A DNA stretch of 50,027 bases. Origin: an uncultured Porphyromonadaceae bacterium. Its GTDB lineage: Bacteria; Bacteroidota; Bacteroidia; Bacteroidales; Muribaculaceae. The stretch lies in assembly GCA_945916235.1 (NCBI GenBank), contig CAMEGQ010000007.1, positions 1 to 50,027 on the forward strand. The letters run 5' to 3'. The translations under genes were made by a program, and so were the position numbers. Positions 32,840 through 42,477 of this stretch are shown here, in pieces. The first letter of the stretch is position 1. Each line of letters opens with the position of its first letter. The notes under the pieces are model-generated. The model was not told the DNA's origin and ran no database searches. It saw only the letters and a list, made by a program, of their open reading frames with translations.

Positions 32840-34624
32840 TTAATCGAGTTTCAGCACGGCGAGGAATGCCTTCTGCGGCACCTGTACCGAACCGATTTGC
32901 TTCATGCGCTTTTTACCTGCTTTCTGCTTTTCAAGAAGTTTGCGTTTACGGCTGACGTCGCCACCGTAACATTTTGCAGTCACATCCTTGCGTACAGCCT
33001 TGATGGTTTCTCGGGCGATGATTTTTGCGCCGATTGCTGCCTGAATGGCGATGTCAAACTGATGTCGGGGTATCAGCTCTTTCAGCTTTTCGCACATGCG
33101 TCGGCCGAATGTCACGGCATTGTCGGCATGCGTTAGGGTCGACAGCGCGTCGACACTCTCACCATTGAGAAGCACATCAAGTTTTACAAGATTTGAAGGC
33201 CGGAAATCGTGGATATGATAGTCGAACGATGCGTACCCTTTAGAGATTGATTTCAGTTTATCGTAGAAGTCAATCACAATTTCACCCAGAGGGATGTCGA
33301 ATGTGAGTTCAACGCGGTTGCCTGATATAAATTCCTGCTTAATCAGTTCGCCGCGTTTGCTCAGACACAATGTCATTATCGGACCGATAAAGTCTGTGAC
33401 AGTGATGATCGACGAGCGGATATACGGCTCTTCAATATGGTCGATGAGCGTAGCCTCGGGAAGGCCCGAAGGGTTGTGCACCTCAGTCATATTCCCCTTT
33501 TTGTCATAGACGCGGTAGGAAACGTTGGGCACGGTCGTAATCACGTCCATGTTGAACTCGCGACTCAACCGTTCCTGGATAATCTCCATGTGAAGCAGTC
33601 CGAGGAATCCGCATCGGAATCCGAATCCGAGAGCCATCGACGATTCCGGTTGGAAAGTCAGTGAGGCATCATTGAGCTGAAGCTTTTCGAGCGAAGAACG
33701 GAGGTTTTCAAAATCCTCGGCTTCGATTGGATAAACGCCGGCAAATACCATAGGCTTTACCTCTTCGAATCCGGAGATGGCATGCGCAGGGCGGCTGACG
33801 CTGGTGATTGTATCGCCTACTTTCACCTCCTTTGAGGTCTTAATGCCGGAAATGATGTAGCCTACATTGCCGGCCGAAAGTTCCGCACGTGGGTCAAGGT
33901 CGAGCTTGAGCACACCGATTTCATCGGCATGGTATTCTTTGCCCGTGGCCACGAATTTCACGAACTCGTCTTTGTGAATAGTGCCGTTTTCAATTTTAAA
34001 GTAGGCGATGATACCGCGGAAAGGATTGAAAACGGAGTCGAAAATCAGAGCCTGAAGAGGAGCCTCCGGGTCGCCCTTAGGCGCCGGAATCCGCTCGATG
34101 ATTGCACGGAGGATTTCAGGAACACCGACGCCTGTCTTACCGCTGGCGCGGATGATTTCCTCGCGCTTACAGCCCAGAAGATCCACAATCTGGTCCTCAA
34201 CCTCGTCGGGATTGGCACTTTCCAGATCGACCTTGTTAATCACGGGAATAATTTCCAGATCAGACTCAATCGCCATATATAGGTTCGAAATGGTCTGAGC
34301 CTGGATGCCTTGGGTAGCATCAACAATAAGGAGAGCACCTTCGCAAGCTGCAATAGAGCGCGAAACTTCATAGGAGAAATCGACGTGCCCCGGAGTATCT
34401 ATAAGATTTAGCACGTATTTCTCTCCATCGAGCGCATAGTCCATCTGTATGGCGTGGCTCTTGATAGTAATCCCTCGCTCACGCTCGAGATCCATGTCGT
34501 CGAGCACCTGATCCTGAAGGTCTTTACCGGCTACAGTGTTGGTATATTCCAGAAGGCGGTCGGCAAGAGTGCTCTTACCGTGGTCGATATGTGCGATAAT
34601 ACAGAAATTTCTGATATTCTTCAT
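32840..34624 (-). CDS. lepA: Elongation factor 4 (back-translocating GTPase LepA)
   Basis: A ribosome-binding GTPase involved in translation under stress and in ribosome assembly. 594 residues from the ATG at 34624. The G-domain is complete: G1 [21 protein letters not shown]3 [20 protein letters not shown]4 [17 protein letters not shown]-like domains and the LepA-specific C-terminus follow, with [24 protein letters not shown] at 34645 gives seven more residues, but it overlaps the -7 box, so I start at 34624. First gene of lepA-TPR-DUF4301. Highly conserved and unremarkable. Confidence 0.97.
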   Translation of the reverse strand: MKNIRNFCIIAHIDHGKSTLADRLLEYTNTVAGKDLQDQVLDDMDLERERGITIKSHAIQMDYALDGEKYVLNLIDTPGHVDFSYEVSRSIAACEGALLIVDATQGIQAQTISNLYMAIESDLEIIPVINKVDLESANPDEVEDQIVDLLGCKREEIIRASGKTGVGVPEILRAIIERIPAPKGDPEAPLQALIFDSVFNPFRGIIAYFKIENGTIHKDEFVKFVATGKEYHADEIGVLKLDLDPRAELSAGNVGYIISGIKTSKEVKVGDTITSVSRPAHAISGFEEVKPMVFAGVYPIEAEDFENLRSSLEKLQLNDASLTFQPESSMALGFGFRCGFLGLLHMEIIQERLSREFNMDVITTVPNVSYRVYDKKGNMTEVHNPSGLPEATLIDHIEEPYIRSSIITVTDFIGPIMTLCLSKRGELIKQEFISGNRVELTFDIPLGEIVIDFYDKLKSISKGYASFDYHIHDFRPSNLVKLDVLLNGESVDALSTLTHADNAVTFGRRMCEKLKELIPRHQFDIAIQAAIGAKIIARETIKAVRKDVTAKCYGGDVSRKRKLLEKQKAGKKRMKQIGSVQVPQKAFLAVLKLD

Positions 34625-34642
34625 CTTGGCGTAATTATGTGG

Positions 34643-34650
34643 CAAAGATA
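34643..34650 (-). promoter_or_regulatory. -7 promoter element for lepA
   Basis: TATCTTTG on the minus strand matches the -7 consensus and sits 18 nt before the chosen ATG. The -33 box is not clear. It overlaps the alternative TTG start and therefore decides the start. Confidence 0.55.
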
Positions 34651-34698
34651 CGAAATTTCCGCTTAATTATGAAGCCTCTGACGCGCCGTTAAAGAGGT

Positions 34699-35304
34699 TT
34701 AACGGATGCTGAGCAACTTATGCGTCTGAAGCGATAATTTCCAGAGGGGATGAGCCTTGATATAGCGGATACATTCCTCCACAATGATGCGGTTTTTGTC
34801 TGTATCGCCGCAGTCGCAAGGCTGAAGGTATAGCTGCGCGGGGAGAGCCGGGATATGGCGTATGTCTTCATCGGCTTGTTTAGCCGACTGAAAGACCAGT
34901 TTGATTTCGTTAATGATTCCAGAATGCAACAAAGGTAACGAATCTGCCATTGCCGCAGGCATTTCGCTGAATTTGGGTGAACACGTTACCCAGTCGATGC
35001 CTGCCGGAAGAGTATGAGTGCCGTTGGTTTCTATCTGAATAAAATATCCGGTTGCATGGAGAAGCGCTATGAAGTCAGCTGTGAGCTGCAGCGAAGGTTC
35101 GCCTCCTGTAATCACTATATGTCTGGACGGGAATGCGGTTATTGCGGCCAGAATTTCCCGGTCGGTCATCTCCTTGCCTGAGCGGTGGTCGGTGTCGCAG
35201 AAAGAACATTTCAGATTGCACCCGCTGAACCGGAGAAATACTGCCGGTGTTCCAGTGAAAAACCCTTCACCCTGAAGAGAATAGAAAATCTCGTTTACTT
35301 TCAT
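34699..35304 (-). CDS. queE: 7-carboxy-7-deazaguanine synthase
   Basis: A radical-SAM enzyme of the queuosine pathway that makes 7-carboxy-7-deazaguanine from 6-carboxytetrahydropterin. 201 residues. The start MKVNEIFYSLQGEGFFTGTP is the family's hallmark. The cluster ligands Cys29, Cys33 and Cys36 form C-x3-C-x2-C in SGCNLKCSFCDTDH, and VITGGEPSLQL holds the SAM-binding loop. The ATG overlaps the queD stop (ATGA, 4 nt), indicating translational coupling. The frame is open to 35391, but there is no support for the extra 29 residues. Confidence 0.95.
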   Translation of the reverse strand: MKVNEIFYSLQGEGFFTGTPAVFLRFSGCNLKCSFCDTDHRSGKEMTDREILAAITAFPSRHIVITGGEPSLQLTADFIALLHATGYFIQIETNGTHTLPAGIDWVTCSPKFSEMPAAMADSLPLLHSGIINEIKLVFQSAKQADEDIRHIPALPAQLYLQPCDCGDTDKNRIIVEECIRYIKAHPLWKLSLQTHKLLSIR

Positions 35305-35639
35305 TTCTCCTCGTCGATATAGGTCGCTATGTTCCCTTCGGATTCCTGAATGGAGGCTTTGTAGCATTGCGGAATTTGGTCCACAATCCAACGTGCCACG
35401 TTCTCAGCCGTCGGATTGAACGGGAGCAATTCGTTAAGGTTCCCATGGTCGAGGTATCCGTGGATTTTCTCCTTGATATGTGTGAAATCACACACCATTC
35501 CGTCGGCATTGAGTTCCTTAGCTTTGCAATACACGGTCACAATCCAATTGTGGCCATGTAAATTGGAGCATTTGCTCTGATACGACAGGCGCAGGCTATG
35601 AGCGCCGGATATTTCCATCCTTTTTGAAACGTAATACAT
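35301..35639 (-). CDS. queD: 6-carboxy-5,6,7,8-tetrahydropterin synthase
   Basis: Makes 6-carboxytetrahydropterin from 7,8-dihydroneopterin triphosphate in the queuosine pathway. It belongs to the 6-pyruvoyltetrahydropterin synthase fold. 112 residues. The zinc-binding His of SGAHSLRL and the two of NLHGHNW are present, with the catalytic Cys two residues before the Asn-Leu-His (SKCSNLHGHNW). The C-terminal Glu of the active site lies in the end QESEGNIATYIDEEK. The ATG at 35639 is preferred over the TTG at 35645. Six nucleotides separate it from folC and it overlaps queE. The queC and queF genes are not in this window. Confidence 0.95.
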   Translation of the reverse strand: MYYVSKRMEISGAHSLRLSYQSKCSNLHGHNWIVTVYCKAKELNADGMVCDFTHIKEKIHGYLDHGNLNELLPFNPTAENVARWIVDQIPQCYKASIQESEGNIATYIDEEK

Positions 35640-35645
35640 TTTCAA

Positions 35646-36959
35646 TCAATTAGAATCATTACTGACTGATTCCTCCATCCACTTTAGCAGGTCGGCGACG
35701 ACGAATGTGCTTCCGCCGACAAACACCGAGCCACCGTCAAGCTTTGCAGCCTCACAGGCCACCTTGTATGCTTGCGCTACGCCAGGTATTGCCATTCCCA
35801 GCACTCCTGCTTTCGCGGCTTTGGCTACTAGAGCATCAGCAGCCAGGGCTCTTGGAATCGAGGCATTTGTAAAATAATACTGAGCATCGCGTGGCAGAAG
35901 GCTAAAGATCGGGGCAAGATCTTTGTCGCTGACGAAGCCAAGGACAATATGCAGCGGATGAGGCATTTGATTAATCTGCGGAATTAAATGACACCAGCCG
36001 CCGATATTATGGCCTGTGTCGCATATCGCCAGCGGCGAATCGCTGATTTTCATCCATCGGCCCATCAGTCCGGTTGATGAGGCAACCTTTGCGAACCCTT
36101 TTGCTACGGCTTCTCGGGTGATTTCCCAACCCTGAGAGCGGAGCCGGTCGAGGGTTGCAAGAATAGTCAGCGCATTCTCGCGCTGACATTCGCCGGTCAG
36201 CTCAAAATTCAGGTCGCCCCATATCGCATCCTTGATTCGCAGGTCATTATCGGTGAGATCTATAGTGACATCTTTTCTTCTCCCGGCGAATACGATAGGA
36301 GAATTATGGCTTTCGGCTTCTTCAGCGAAATATTCGGCTACGGTGGGGTTTTGCTCTCCACAGATAGCGGTCACTCCACTTTTCATGATGCCCGATTTCT
36401 CAAAAGCTATCTTCCGAAGGGTGTTCCCCAGTTGAGCCATATGGTCAAATGATACATTGGTGATCACCGATACCACAGGGGTGATGATATTAGTAGAATC
36501 CAGACGTCCCCCAAGACCGACTTCTACCACTGCCACATCAACATCCTCCCGAGCGAACCATTCAAAAGCCATGATCGTAGTCAGCTCGAAAAAGGATGGA
36601 CGCATGCCGGCTAAATCCATCTTTTCATATCGGCGGACAAAATCGCAGACTCCCTCTTTGGAAATCATCTCGCCATTGACGCGGATACGCTCGCGGAAGT
36701 CAATCAGATGAGGCGAAGTATATAGCCCGACTTTATATCCGGCTGCCTGGAGCACTGAGGCCAGAGTGTGTGACGTTGACCCTTTTCCGTTAGTGCCGCC
36801 GACATGAATTATCGGATAGCAACGCTGAGGGTCGCCGAATTTCGAAGCCAGAGTGCGGATGGTATCAAGTCCGGGTTTGTAGGCCGCAGCTCCGATTTTC
36901 TGAAATTGCGGAGTCTGGTTGAAAAGGAAATCTATGGTCTGTTGATATTGCTTATCCAC
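35646..36959 (-). CDS. folC: Folylpolyglutamate synthase/dihydrofolate synthase
   Basis: ATP-dependent ligase that adds glutamate to dihydropteroate or folates. 437 residues, typical. The Mur-ligase-like ATPase loop is VGGTNGKGSTSHTLASVLQA (about residue 52), with the conserved LYTSPHLIDFRERI and the later AVVEVGLGGRLDSTNIITP. The C-terminal domain has SPLAICDTGHNIGGW. The start is a GTG at 36959 (MDKQYQQTIDFLF). No ATG lies in frame just upstream. It is the fourth gene of glmS-chrA-chrA-folC-queD-queE, 13 nt after the second chrA. Because QueD and FolC both handle pterins, their adjacency is chemically sensible. Confidence 0.95.
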   Translation of the reverse strand: MDKQYQQTIDFLFNQTPQFQKIGAAAYKPGLDTIRTLASKFGDPQRCYPIIHVGGTNGKGSTSHTLASVLQAAGYKVGLYTSPHLIDFRERIRVNGEMISKEGVCDFVRRYEKMDLAGMRPSFFELTTIMAFEWFAREDVDVAVVEVGLGGRLDSTNIITPVVSVITNVSFDHMAQLGNTLRKIAFEKSGIMKSGVTAICGEQNPTVAEYFAEEAESHNSPIVFAGRRKDVTIDLTDNDLRIKDAIWGDLNFELTGECQRENALTILATLDRLRSQGWEITREAVAKGFAKVASSTGLMGRWMKISDSPLAICDTGHNIGGWCHLIPQINQMPHPLHIVLGFVSDKDLAPIFSLLPRDAQYYFTNASIPRALAADALVAKAAKAGVLGMAIPGVAQAYKVACEAAKLDGGSVFVGGSTFVVADLLKWMEESVSNDSN

Positions 36960-36972
36960 AACAAAAGAGGAA

Positions 36973-37539
36973 TTAATAGTAGATTACCAGCCCGGCCAAT
37001 CCGGCGGCTATAATGATTAAAATGGGATGAATCTTAGTTAGAAGCACAGTGAGGAGCGCTCCCAAGGCCAGACAGCAGGAAATGATAATTTCTTTGGGCG
37101 AGGTTCCGAAATTCTCACCATTCATAAGAAGCAGCGCTGCAGAAGCAATCAGTCCGATTACTACCGGACGCAACCCCTTGAATATGCCCCGGACTGCAAG
37201 TGAATCCTTATGCCGGTGAATCAGATGGCTGGTATAAGCTACCAGCAGAAACGAAGGGAGAACAACTACAAACGTGCAGATAATCGAGCCGAGAAGTCCC
37301 CACCAGATACTGTCGAATCCGGCTTGAATCGGGGCGCTGTAGCCGATGTAAGTGGCCGAGTTGATACCGATAGGCCCGGGGGTCATCTGAGAGATGGCCA
37401 CGATGTCGGTAAACATCTTTTCTGTGATCCACCCTGGAGCTACTATCTCGCGTTGTATCAGCGAAAGCATGGCATATCCGCCTCCGAATCCGAAGAGGCC
37501 TATTTTCAGATAGCTCCAAATTAGACGAAGATATATCAT
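36973..37539 (-). CDS. chrA: Chromate-transporter family protein, second half-unit
   Basis: A 188-residue membrane protein, half the size of the long ChrA. Motifs of the family are present: GLFGFGGGYAMLSLIQREIV near residue 13, and MTPGPIGINSATYIGY around 52. Six or so TM helices follow in the same order as in the neighbour. Short-chain ChrA proteins act as pairs, and this gene and its neighbour (45-nt gap) are such a pair. The natural substrate is uncertain: the chromate name comes from homology to resistance pumps, and many gut members may move another anion. Confidence 0.9.
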   Translation of the reverse strand: MIYLRLIWSYLKIGLFGFGGGYAMLSLIQREIVAPGWITEKMFTDIVAISQMTPGPIGINSATYIGYSAPIQAGFDSIWWGLLGSIICTFVVVLPSFLLVAYTSHLIHRHKDSLAVRGIFKGLRPVVIGLIASAALLLMNGENFGTSPKEIIISCCLALGALLTVLLTKIHPILIIIAAGLAGLVIYY

Positions 37540-37583
37540 TGCAGTCGATTGACAGATTTGTTCTGAATATTGCTTAACGTCGG

Positions 37584-38207
37584 TTAAAGCCCTTCCTTCT
37601 TTTCGTCTTCGCTCAGATGAGTGGGTCGCGTAGCCTCCTCATGCCGAAGCCAGAGCCAACCACAAAAAGCGCCTATGATTATGAACAGTATGGGATTGGA
37701 AATCCACGGCCATTTCGACCATACCAGCAGGGCTACTATAATCGGTATCCATACGGTCTTCCATCCCATGTGGATCCGTCGCGCCGAGGTGATGACCGGT
37801 GCAACTATCAGAGCTACTACAGCCGGACGGATGCCTCGGAATATCGAACTTACCACGTGGTTGTTCTGTATAAGTTCCGGCGTGAGAAAGATAGCAATGG
37901 CCAGAATTATAGAGAAACACGGCATAATTGTGCCGAGTGCAGCTGCGATACTGCCTCGCATCCCTTTCAGCTTCTCACCTACCGCTACAGAAATGTTTAC
38001 GGCGAGAATGCCCGGCAGTGACTGTGCCACAGCAAGAAGATCTAAGAATTCCTCGCGTCCGAGCCAATGTTTTGAATCCACCACTTCGCGCTCTATCAGC
38101 GAAATCATGGCCCATCCGCCTCCAAAAGTAAATGCCCCTATTCTTGCGAAAGAGGCAAATAACTGAAGATATATGTTCTGAGATATTGATTTTCGCATTG
38201 CTGTCAT
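37584..38207 (-). CDS. chrA: Chromate-transporter family protein, first half-unit
   Basis: A 207-residue membrane protein with the ChrA half-domain signature FARIGAFTFGGGWAMISLIE near residue 18 and the following SLPGILAVNISVAVGEKLKG. It has about six hydrophobic helices and a short charged C-terminal tail (HEEATRPTHLSEDEKKEGL). It is a paralogue of the next gene downstream, with which it probably forms a heterodimer. Starts 38 nt after glmS. A second in-frame Met four codons on is also possible as start. Confidence 0.9.
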   Translation of the reverse strand: MTAMRKSISQNIYLQLFASFARIGAFTFGGGWAMISLIEREVVDSKHWLGREEFLDLLAVAQSLPGILAVNISVAVGEKLKGMRGSIAAALGTIMPCFSIILAIAIFLTPELIQNNHVVSSIFRGIRPAVVALIVAPVITSARRIHMGWKTVWIPIIVALLVWSKWPWISNPILFIIIGAFCGWLWLRHEEATRPTHLSEDEKKEGL

Positions 38208-38245
38208 TGCTTATTTGCAGATGGAACCAACTGCGACCATCTTTG

Positions 38246-40093
38246 CTACTCTACTGTTACCGATTTTGCAAGATTGCGCGGCATGTCGACGTTGCATCCT
38301 TTTTTCACGGCGATATGATAGGCGAGCAATTGCAACGGGATGGAGACGATAATGGGAGAAATAGCCTCAGGCACACTGGGAATCTCAAGAATATGGTCGG
38401 CTATCTCGGCAACGGTCTTATCACCCTTTGTGACCACAGCGATTACAGCGCCTCCGCGGGCCTTAACCTGCTGGATATTGGAGATGATCTTCTCGTGCAT
38501 GGCGTCATCGGGGGCGATAAACACCGTGGGCAATTCGCGGTCGATCAGCGCGATGGGTCCGTGTTTCATCTCAGCTGCCGGATACCCCTCGGCATGTATA
38601 TAGCTGATTTCCTTGAGTTTGAGTGCGCCTTCAAGAGCGCTCGGGAAATTGTAGCTACGGCCGAGATATAGAAAATTGTGAACGTAGGTGTACACTCCGG
38701 AGAGATGTTCGATCTGAGAGTTGAGTTTGAGAGTTTTCTCAATCAACGCCGGGAGTGAACGCAAGGCATCAGCCATAGCCGCGCCGAGCGTGGGATCGAG
38801 TGTACCCCGGAGTTCACCAATAGCCATTGCAAGCATGGAAAGCACCGTCACCTGACCGGTGAAAGCCTTGGTGGAGGCAACACCGATCTCGGGGCCGACG
38901 TGAATATATGTGCCGGAGTCGGTCGCGCGGGCTATTGAAGAGCCTACCACATTGCAGACCCCATATACGAATGCGCCACACTCGCGCGCCATCTTGATGG
39001 CGGCCAGAGTATCAGCAGTCTCACCCGACTGAGAAATGGCTATCACAATATCATGACTGGAGAGCACCGGATTGCTGTAGCGGAATTCTGATGCGTATTC
39101 CACCGAAACTGGGATGCGGGCTATGTCCTCAATAAGCCGTTTGCCGATGAGGCCGGCATGCCACGATGTTCCGCAAGCTACGATCACTATTCGGTGGGCA
39201 TCAAGGAAACGCTCTTTGTTTTCAATAACCCCCGACAGGGTGACTTTGGAGCCTCGTGAGCCGATGCGACCGCGGATACAGTCGCGGATAGTGCGCGGTT
39301 GCTCAAAGATTTCCTTGAGCATGAAATGTGGATAGCCACCCTTCTCAAGCTGGGAAACCGACATCTTAAGGGTTTTTATGTCGATTTCAAGTGGCTCATT
39401 GTCCATATTGATGACCTGCAGGGGTTTACCGCGCTCGATTATGGCTATTTCATCATCGTTGAGGTAAACCACTTGATTGGTGTATTCTACGATAGGAGTG
39501 GCATCTGATGCGAGAAATGTCTCATTTTCTCCCACACCAACCACAAGCGGCGAACTTTTGCGGGCGCCTATGAGCATATCGGGATTGTCTAAGTCGACTA
39601 CAGCTATAGCATAAGCGCCAACAACTTCCTTGAGCGCGCCGCGCACAGCCTCAAGTGTGGAGCAGTGTGTCGAAGTCTTGATGTAGTCGATCAACTGGAC
39701 GAGCACTTCGGTGTCGGTCTCGCTCCGAAATGTGCATCCCTGCTGCTCAAGAGCTTCTTTGAGCACGTTGTAATTCTCTATGGTGCCGTTATGGACCAGA
39801 GCTATACGTCCGCTTTTGGCTGTATGGGGATGCGCGTTTACGTCGTTAGGCTCACCGTGTGTTGCCCATCGGGTGTGAGCAATTCCAAGATGACCTGTAG
39901 TATCTTTTTCGGAACAGAAGCGTTCAAGTTCGGAAACTTTTCCGCGTGATTTATACACATTCAGAGTGCAGTAGTCATCGTTGACCAAGGCAACTCCGGC
40001 GCTGTCGTATCCGCGGTATTCCAGGCGGTGCAAACCTTTTATAAGAATGTCGTAGGCATCTCGTCCGCCTATATATCCAACTATACCACACAT
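38246..40093 (-). CDS. glmS: Glutamine-fructose-6-phosphate aminotransferase (isomerizing)
   Basis: Makes glucosamine 6-phosphate for peptidoglycan and lipopolysaccharide. 615 residues. The N-terminal class II glutaminase uses Cys2 (MCGIVGYIGGRDAYDIL), followed by HTRWATHGEPNDVNAHPH. Two SIS domains follow (VACGTSWHAGLIGKRLIE, AISQSGETADTLAA and ISYIHAEGYPAAEMKHGPIA). The C-terminus is CNVDMPRNLAKSVTVE. All catalytic motifs are intact. First gene of the glmS-chrA-chrA-folC-queD-queE group. A -7 box at 40220-40227 gives a leader of about 120 nt. No ribozyme of the Firmicutes type is expected or seen. Confidence 0.97.
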   Translation of the reverse strand: MCGIVGYIGGRDAYDILIKGLHRLEYRGYDSAGVALVNDDYCTLNVYKSRGKVSELERFCSEKDTTGHLGIAHTRWATHGEPNDVNAHPHTAKSGRIALVHNGTIENYNVLKEALEQQGCTFRSETDTEVLVQLIDYIKTSTHCSTLEAVRGALKEVVGAYAIAVVDLDNPDMLIGARKSSPLVVGVGENETFLASDATPIVEYTNQVVYLNDDEIAIIERGKPLQVINMDNEPLEIDIKTLKMSVSQLEKGGYPHFMLKEIFEQPRTIRDCIRGRIGSRGSKVTLSGVIENKERFLDAHRIVIVACGTSWHAGLIGKRLIEDIARIPVSVEYASEFRYSNPVLSSHDIVIAISQSGETADTLAAIKMARECGAFVYGVCNVVGSSIARATDSGTYIHVGPEIGVASTKAFTGQVTVLSMLAMAIGELRGTLDPTLGAAMADALRSLPALIEKTLKLNSQIEHLSGVYTYVHNFLYLGRSYNFPSALEGALKLKEISYIHAEGYPAAEMKHGPIALIDRELPTVFIAPDDAMHEKIISNIQQVKARGGAVIAVVTKGDKTVAEIADHILEIPSVPEAISPIIVSIPLQLLAYHIAVKKGCNVDMPRNLAKSVTVE

Positions 40094-40219
40094 ATTTTTA
40101 TGGTCTGATTGATTGTCGTGATTGTATTAAATTGTTTCTAAAGGGTCTATTAACCTGAATTTCTGTATTTTAATTGGATTGACCAATAAAAATCCTCCGG
40201 CGATAGGCAATAATCGGCG

Positions 40220-40227
40220 CAAAGTTA
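40220..40227 (-). promoter_or_regulatory. -7 promoter element for glmS
   Basis: TAACTTTG on the minus strand matches the -7 consensus. A one-base variant -33 box (ATTG) lies somewhat far upstream (40254-40251, 23 bp away), so the match is incomplete. Divergent from the tsaC promoter. Confidence 0.5.
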
Positions 40228-40286
40228 GCATTTTTGAGCGGATTTTGAGTCAATTTCTCACAGGAAATAGCATGAAGAATTTTAAT

Positions 40287-40318
40287 TTTGCAATGTTTGA
40301 GGGGATTCTGTAAATTTG
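40287..40318 (+). promoter_or_regulatory. tsaC promoter (Bacteroidetes consensus)
   Basis: TTTG at 40287-40290 and TAAATTTG at 40311-40318, with 20 bp between, are exact -33 and -7 boxes. Transcription should start within 40323-40327, practically at the tsaC ATG (40325). Confidence 0.75.
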
Positions 40319-40324
40319 CAGTTG

Positions 40325-40948
40325 ATGAAACCGAACATTACCGATAAAAGCGAAAAAGATACTAAAAAGACATCGTTGTCCGACCCCAAACTGAAAGAGG
40401 AAATAGCCCGTGCACTTGAAATTGTTCGCAAGGGTGGCATTATCCTCTATCCTACTGATACTGTGTGGGGAATAGGATGCGATGCCACAAATACCAAGGC
40501 GGTAGAGCGCGTCTATGAGATTAAAAAGCGTCAGGATTCCAAAGCGCTTATTACTTTGGTCAATTCAGAAGCCATGCTCGAACGCTACGTGGAAGAGGTG
40601 CCTGAAGTAGCCTATCAACTGATGGAAGCCGCTGTCCGGCCTCTTACAATTGTCTACGATAAAGGTATCAATCTCTCGCCAAAACTTTTGGCTGACGACG
40701 GCAGCATCGGCATCCGAGTATCAAACGAGGAATTCTCCAACGGGCTGGTCAAAGCCATGCGCAAGCCGCTGGTGTCAACATCAGCAAATATAAGCGGCGA
40801 GCCCACTCCGGCATCTTTTGGTGACATATCTGCTGAGATTCGCGATGCCGTGGATTACGTCGTGGATTATGGCCGCACTCGCAATGGCTCTGTTCCATCC
40901 AATGTTATAAAGCTTTCAGCCTCAGGAGAGGTCAAGATAATCAGATAA
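40325..40948 (+). CDS. tsaC: L-threonylcarbamoyladenylate synthase (Sua5/TsaC family)
   Basis: Makes threonylcarbamoyl-AMP for the universal t6A37 tRNA modification. 207 residues. The family signature starts with IVRKGGIILYPTDTVWGIGC (about 38-57), then VYEIKKRQDSKALITLV, and RPLTIVYDKGINLSPKLL and RKPLVSTSANISGEPTPASF close the ATP/threonine pocket. There is no Sua5-specific C-terminal domain, so the short TsaC/YrdC form applies. The ATG at 40325 is chosen; a TTG at 40316 lies inside the -7 box. The first 25 residues are a Lys/Asp-rich extension of no obvious role. The polyprenyl-sugar transferase follows after 53 nt. Confidence 0.94.
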   Translation: MKPNITDKSEKDTKKTSLSDPKLKEEIARALEIVRKGGIILYPTDTVWGIGCDATNTKAVERVYEIKKRQDSKALITLVNSEAMLERYVEEVPEVAYQLMEAAVRPLTIVYDKGINLSPKLLADDGSIGIRVSNEEFSNGLVKAMRKPLVSTSANISGEPTPASFGDISAEIRDAVDYVVDYGRTRNGSVPSNVIKLSASGEVKIIR

Positions 40949-41001
40949 TATACCCATTTAATAAAGAGTATTGTCAAATCTGCAGGTCAACAAATAAGTA
41001 A

Positions 41002-42441
41002 ATGATGGCGAACCACGCAACCAGGCTCAGAATCAGGTATGTAGCTGGCGATCTGCTTGCTACGGCAGTGGCATGGTTTGCATTCAACGCCATAAGATTT
41101 TTTAATGTCATCCTTCCGGAAGGCTCAGAGAGCTGGTCGTTTATCAAATTCCTCCATAATGAGAGCGTTTGGTTGGGCCAGATTCTTTTCCCGATAGGGA
41201 TGTGCGGGCTCTATTTTCTCTCGGGGTATTACGACAAGGTATATGGAAAATCGCGCGTTGAAGAGCTTGTCACAACCCTGACCACAGCCTTTATCGGCAC
41301 GATATGTGTCTGGTTCTTGGCCATCATCGATGACCCTATTCCGGATAAAGCCTCCAACTACGAGCTGTTTCTCATGCTATTCGGGTTGCTTTTCGGATGC
41401 GTCTACATCATGCGTCTGATGCTCACGAATGCAGTGATGAGCCGGATAAAGCGTGGAGCCATTAAATTCAATGCCCTGATTGTAGGAACCTCGGATGAAG
41501 CCAAATCATTTGCGGAAGAACTGACCAAAGGCAACAACCCGTATACTCATGCCTATCAGATTGTTGGGTACATCGCTCCCGACGATGCTTCACAGCAAAG
41601 CAGGGAAATTGACGGCCGGAGCATATATTCCATTGATGAGATTGAAGGCCTCAAGCAAAGCCTTGACCTCAAAGCGATTATAGTTCCAGAGCAGGCTTAT
41701 GGCATCGGCGGCATGCTTCAGGTGCTCAACCGATTGTGGGCATTGGAACTGCCGGTGCTCGTGTCGCCTAACCTCTCCGACCTTATTACCTCGCGTCCAA
41801 AAATCCGACGCATGGCCTCGATGCCGCTGGTCGACATATCTCAGCCGAATATCAGCGACAGTGCCGTTAGGCTCAAGCGTTTAGGCGACATCTTAGCTTC
41901 CGCCGTGGCTCTTGTAATTCTTTCGCCAGTATATCTTGCACTTGCCATTGCCGTGAAGTACGATTCCAGAGGCCCGGTATTCTATTCTCAGGAGCGTATA
42001 GGGATGCACCGCAAGAAATTCAACATATATAAATTCCGAACCATGCAGCCTGATGCGGAAAAATCCGGTCCTACCCTATCCAATCCGGATGACAAGCGCA
42101 TCACACGTCTGGGGCGCTTCCTACGCAAATATCGCCTTGATGAGCTGCCACAATTCTGGAATGTTTTCAAGGGGGATATGTCGCTGGTGGGACCGCGACC
42201 GGAAAGAGCCTTCTTCATATCCCAGATTATTGAAAAGGCTCCGTATTATGCTCTCCTTCACCGCATCCGTCCGGGCATCTCATCGCTCGGAATGGTGAAA
42301 TTCGGCTATGCCTCCAATGTCGACGACATGGTGAAACGCCTGAAATACGACTTGATTTATATCGACAACATATCGTTTTCTAATGATCTTAAAATCCTTG
42401 TGTATACGGTCAGCACGGTCGTGACCGGCAAAGGTATATGA
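41002..42441 (+). CDS. Polyprenyl-phosphate sugar-1-phosphate transferase (WcaJ-like)
   Basis: Starts surface polysaccharide by moving a sugar phosphate onto undecaprenyl phosphate. 479 residues. Four TM helices occupy about residues 10-140, a Rossmann-like CoA-binding-type segment lies at 150-250 ([19 protein letters not shown]), and a fifth hydrophobic segment at about 293-315 leads into the sugar-transferase domain. That domain contains [20 protein letters not shown], then FRTM, and [20 protein letters not shown] followed by PERAFF, with the catalytic Asp-Glu pair. No glycosyltransferase or wzx/wzy genes follow, so the sugar chain is built elsewhere. The gene overlaps no neighbour and precedes clcA-like by 36 nt. 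Confidence 0.92.
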   Translation: MMANHATRLRIRYVAGDLLATAVAWFAFNAIRFFNVILPEGSESWSFIKFLHNESVWLGQILFPIGMCGLYFLSGYYDKVYGKSRVEELVTTLTTAFIGTICVWFLAIIDDPIPDKASNYELFLMLFGLLFGCVYIMRLMLTNAVMSRIKRGAIKFNALIVGTSDEAKSFAEELTKGNNPYTHAYQIVGYIAPDDASQQSREIDGRSIYSIDEIEGLKQSLDLKAIIVPEQAYGIGGMLQVLNRLWALELPVLVSPNLSDLITSRPKIRRMASMPLVDISQPNISDSAVRLKRLGDILASAVALVILSPVYLALAIAVKYDSRGPVFYSQERIGMHRKKFNIYKFRTMQPDAEKSGPTLSNPDDKRITRLGRFLRKYRLDELPQFWNVFKGDMSLVGPRPERAFFISQIIEKAPYYALLHRIRPGISSLGMVKFGYASNVDDMVKRLKYDLIYIDNISFSNDLKILVYTVSTVVTGKGI

Positions 42442-42477
42442 TCAGAAGGTACAATAACTCTAAATATTTGGTACGCA

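Noticed and set aside
40094-40219. glmS ribozyme in the glmS leader
   Set aside because: That ribozyme is restricted mainly to Firmicutes, and I could not find its core in the roughly 120-nt leader.
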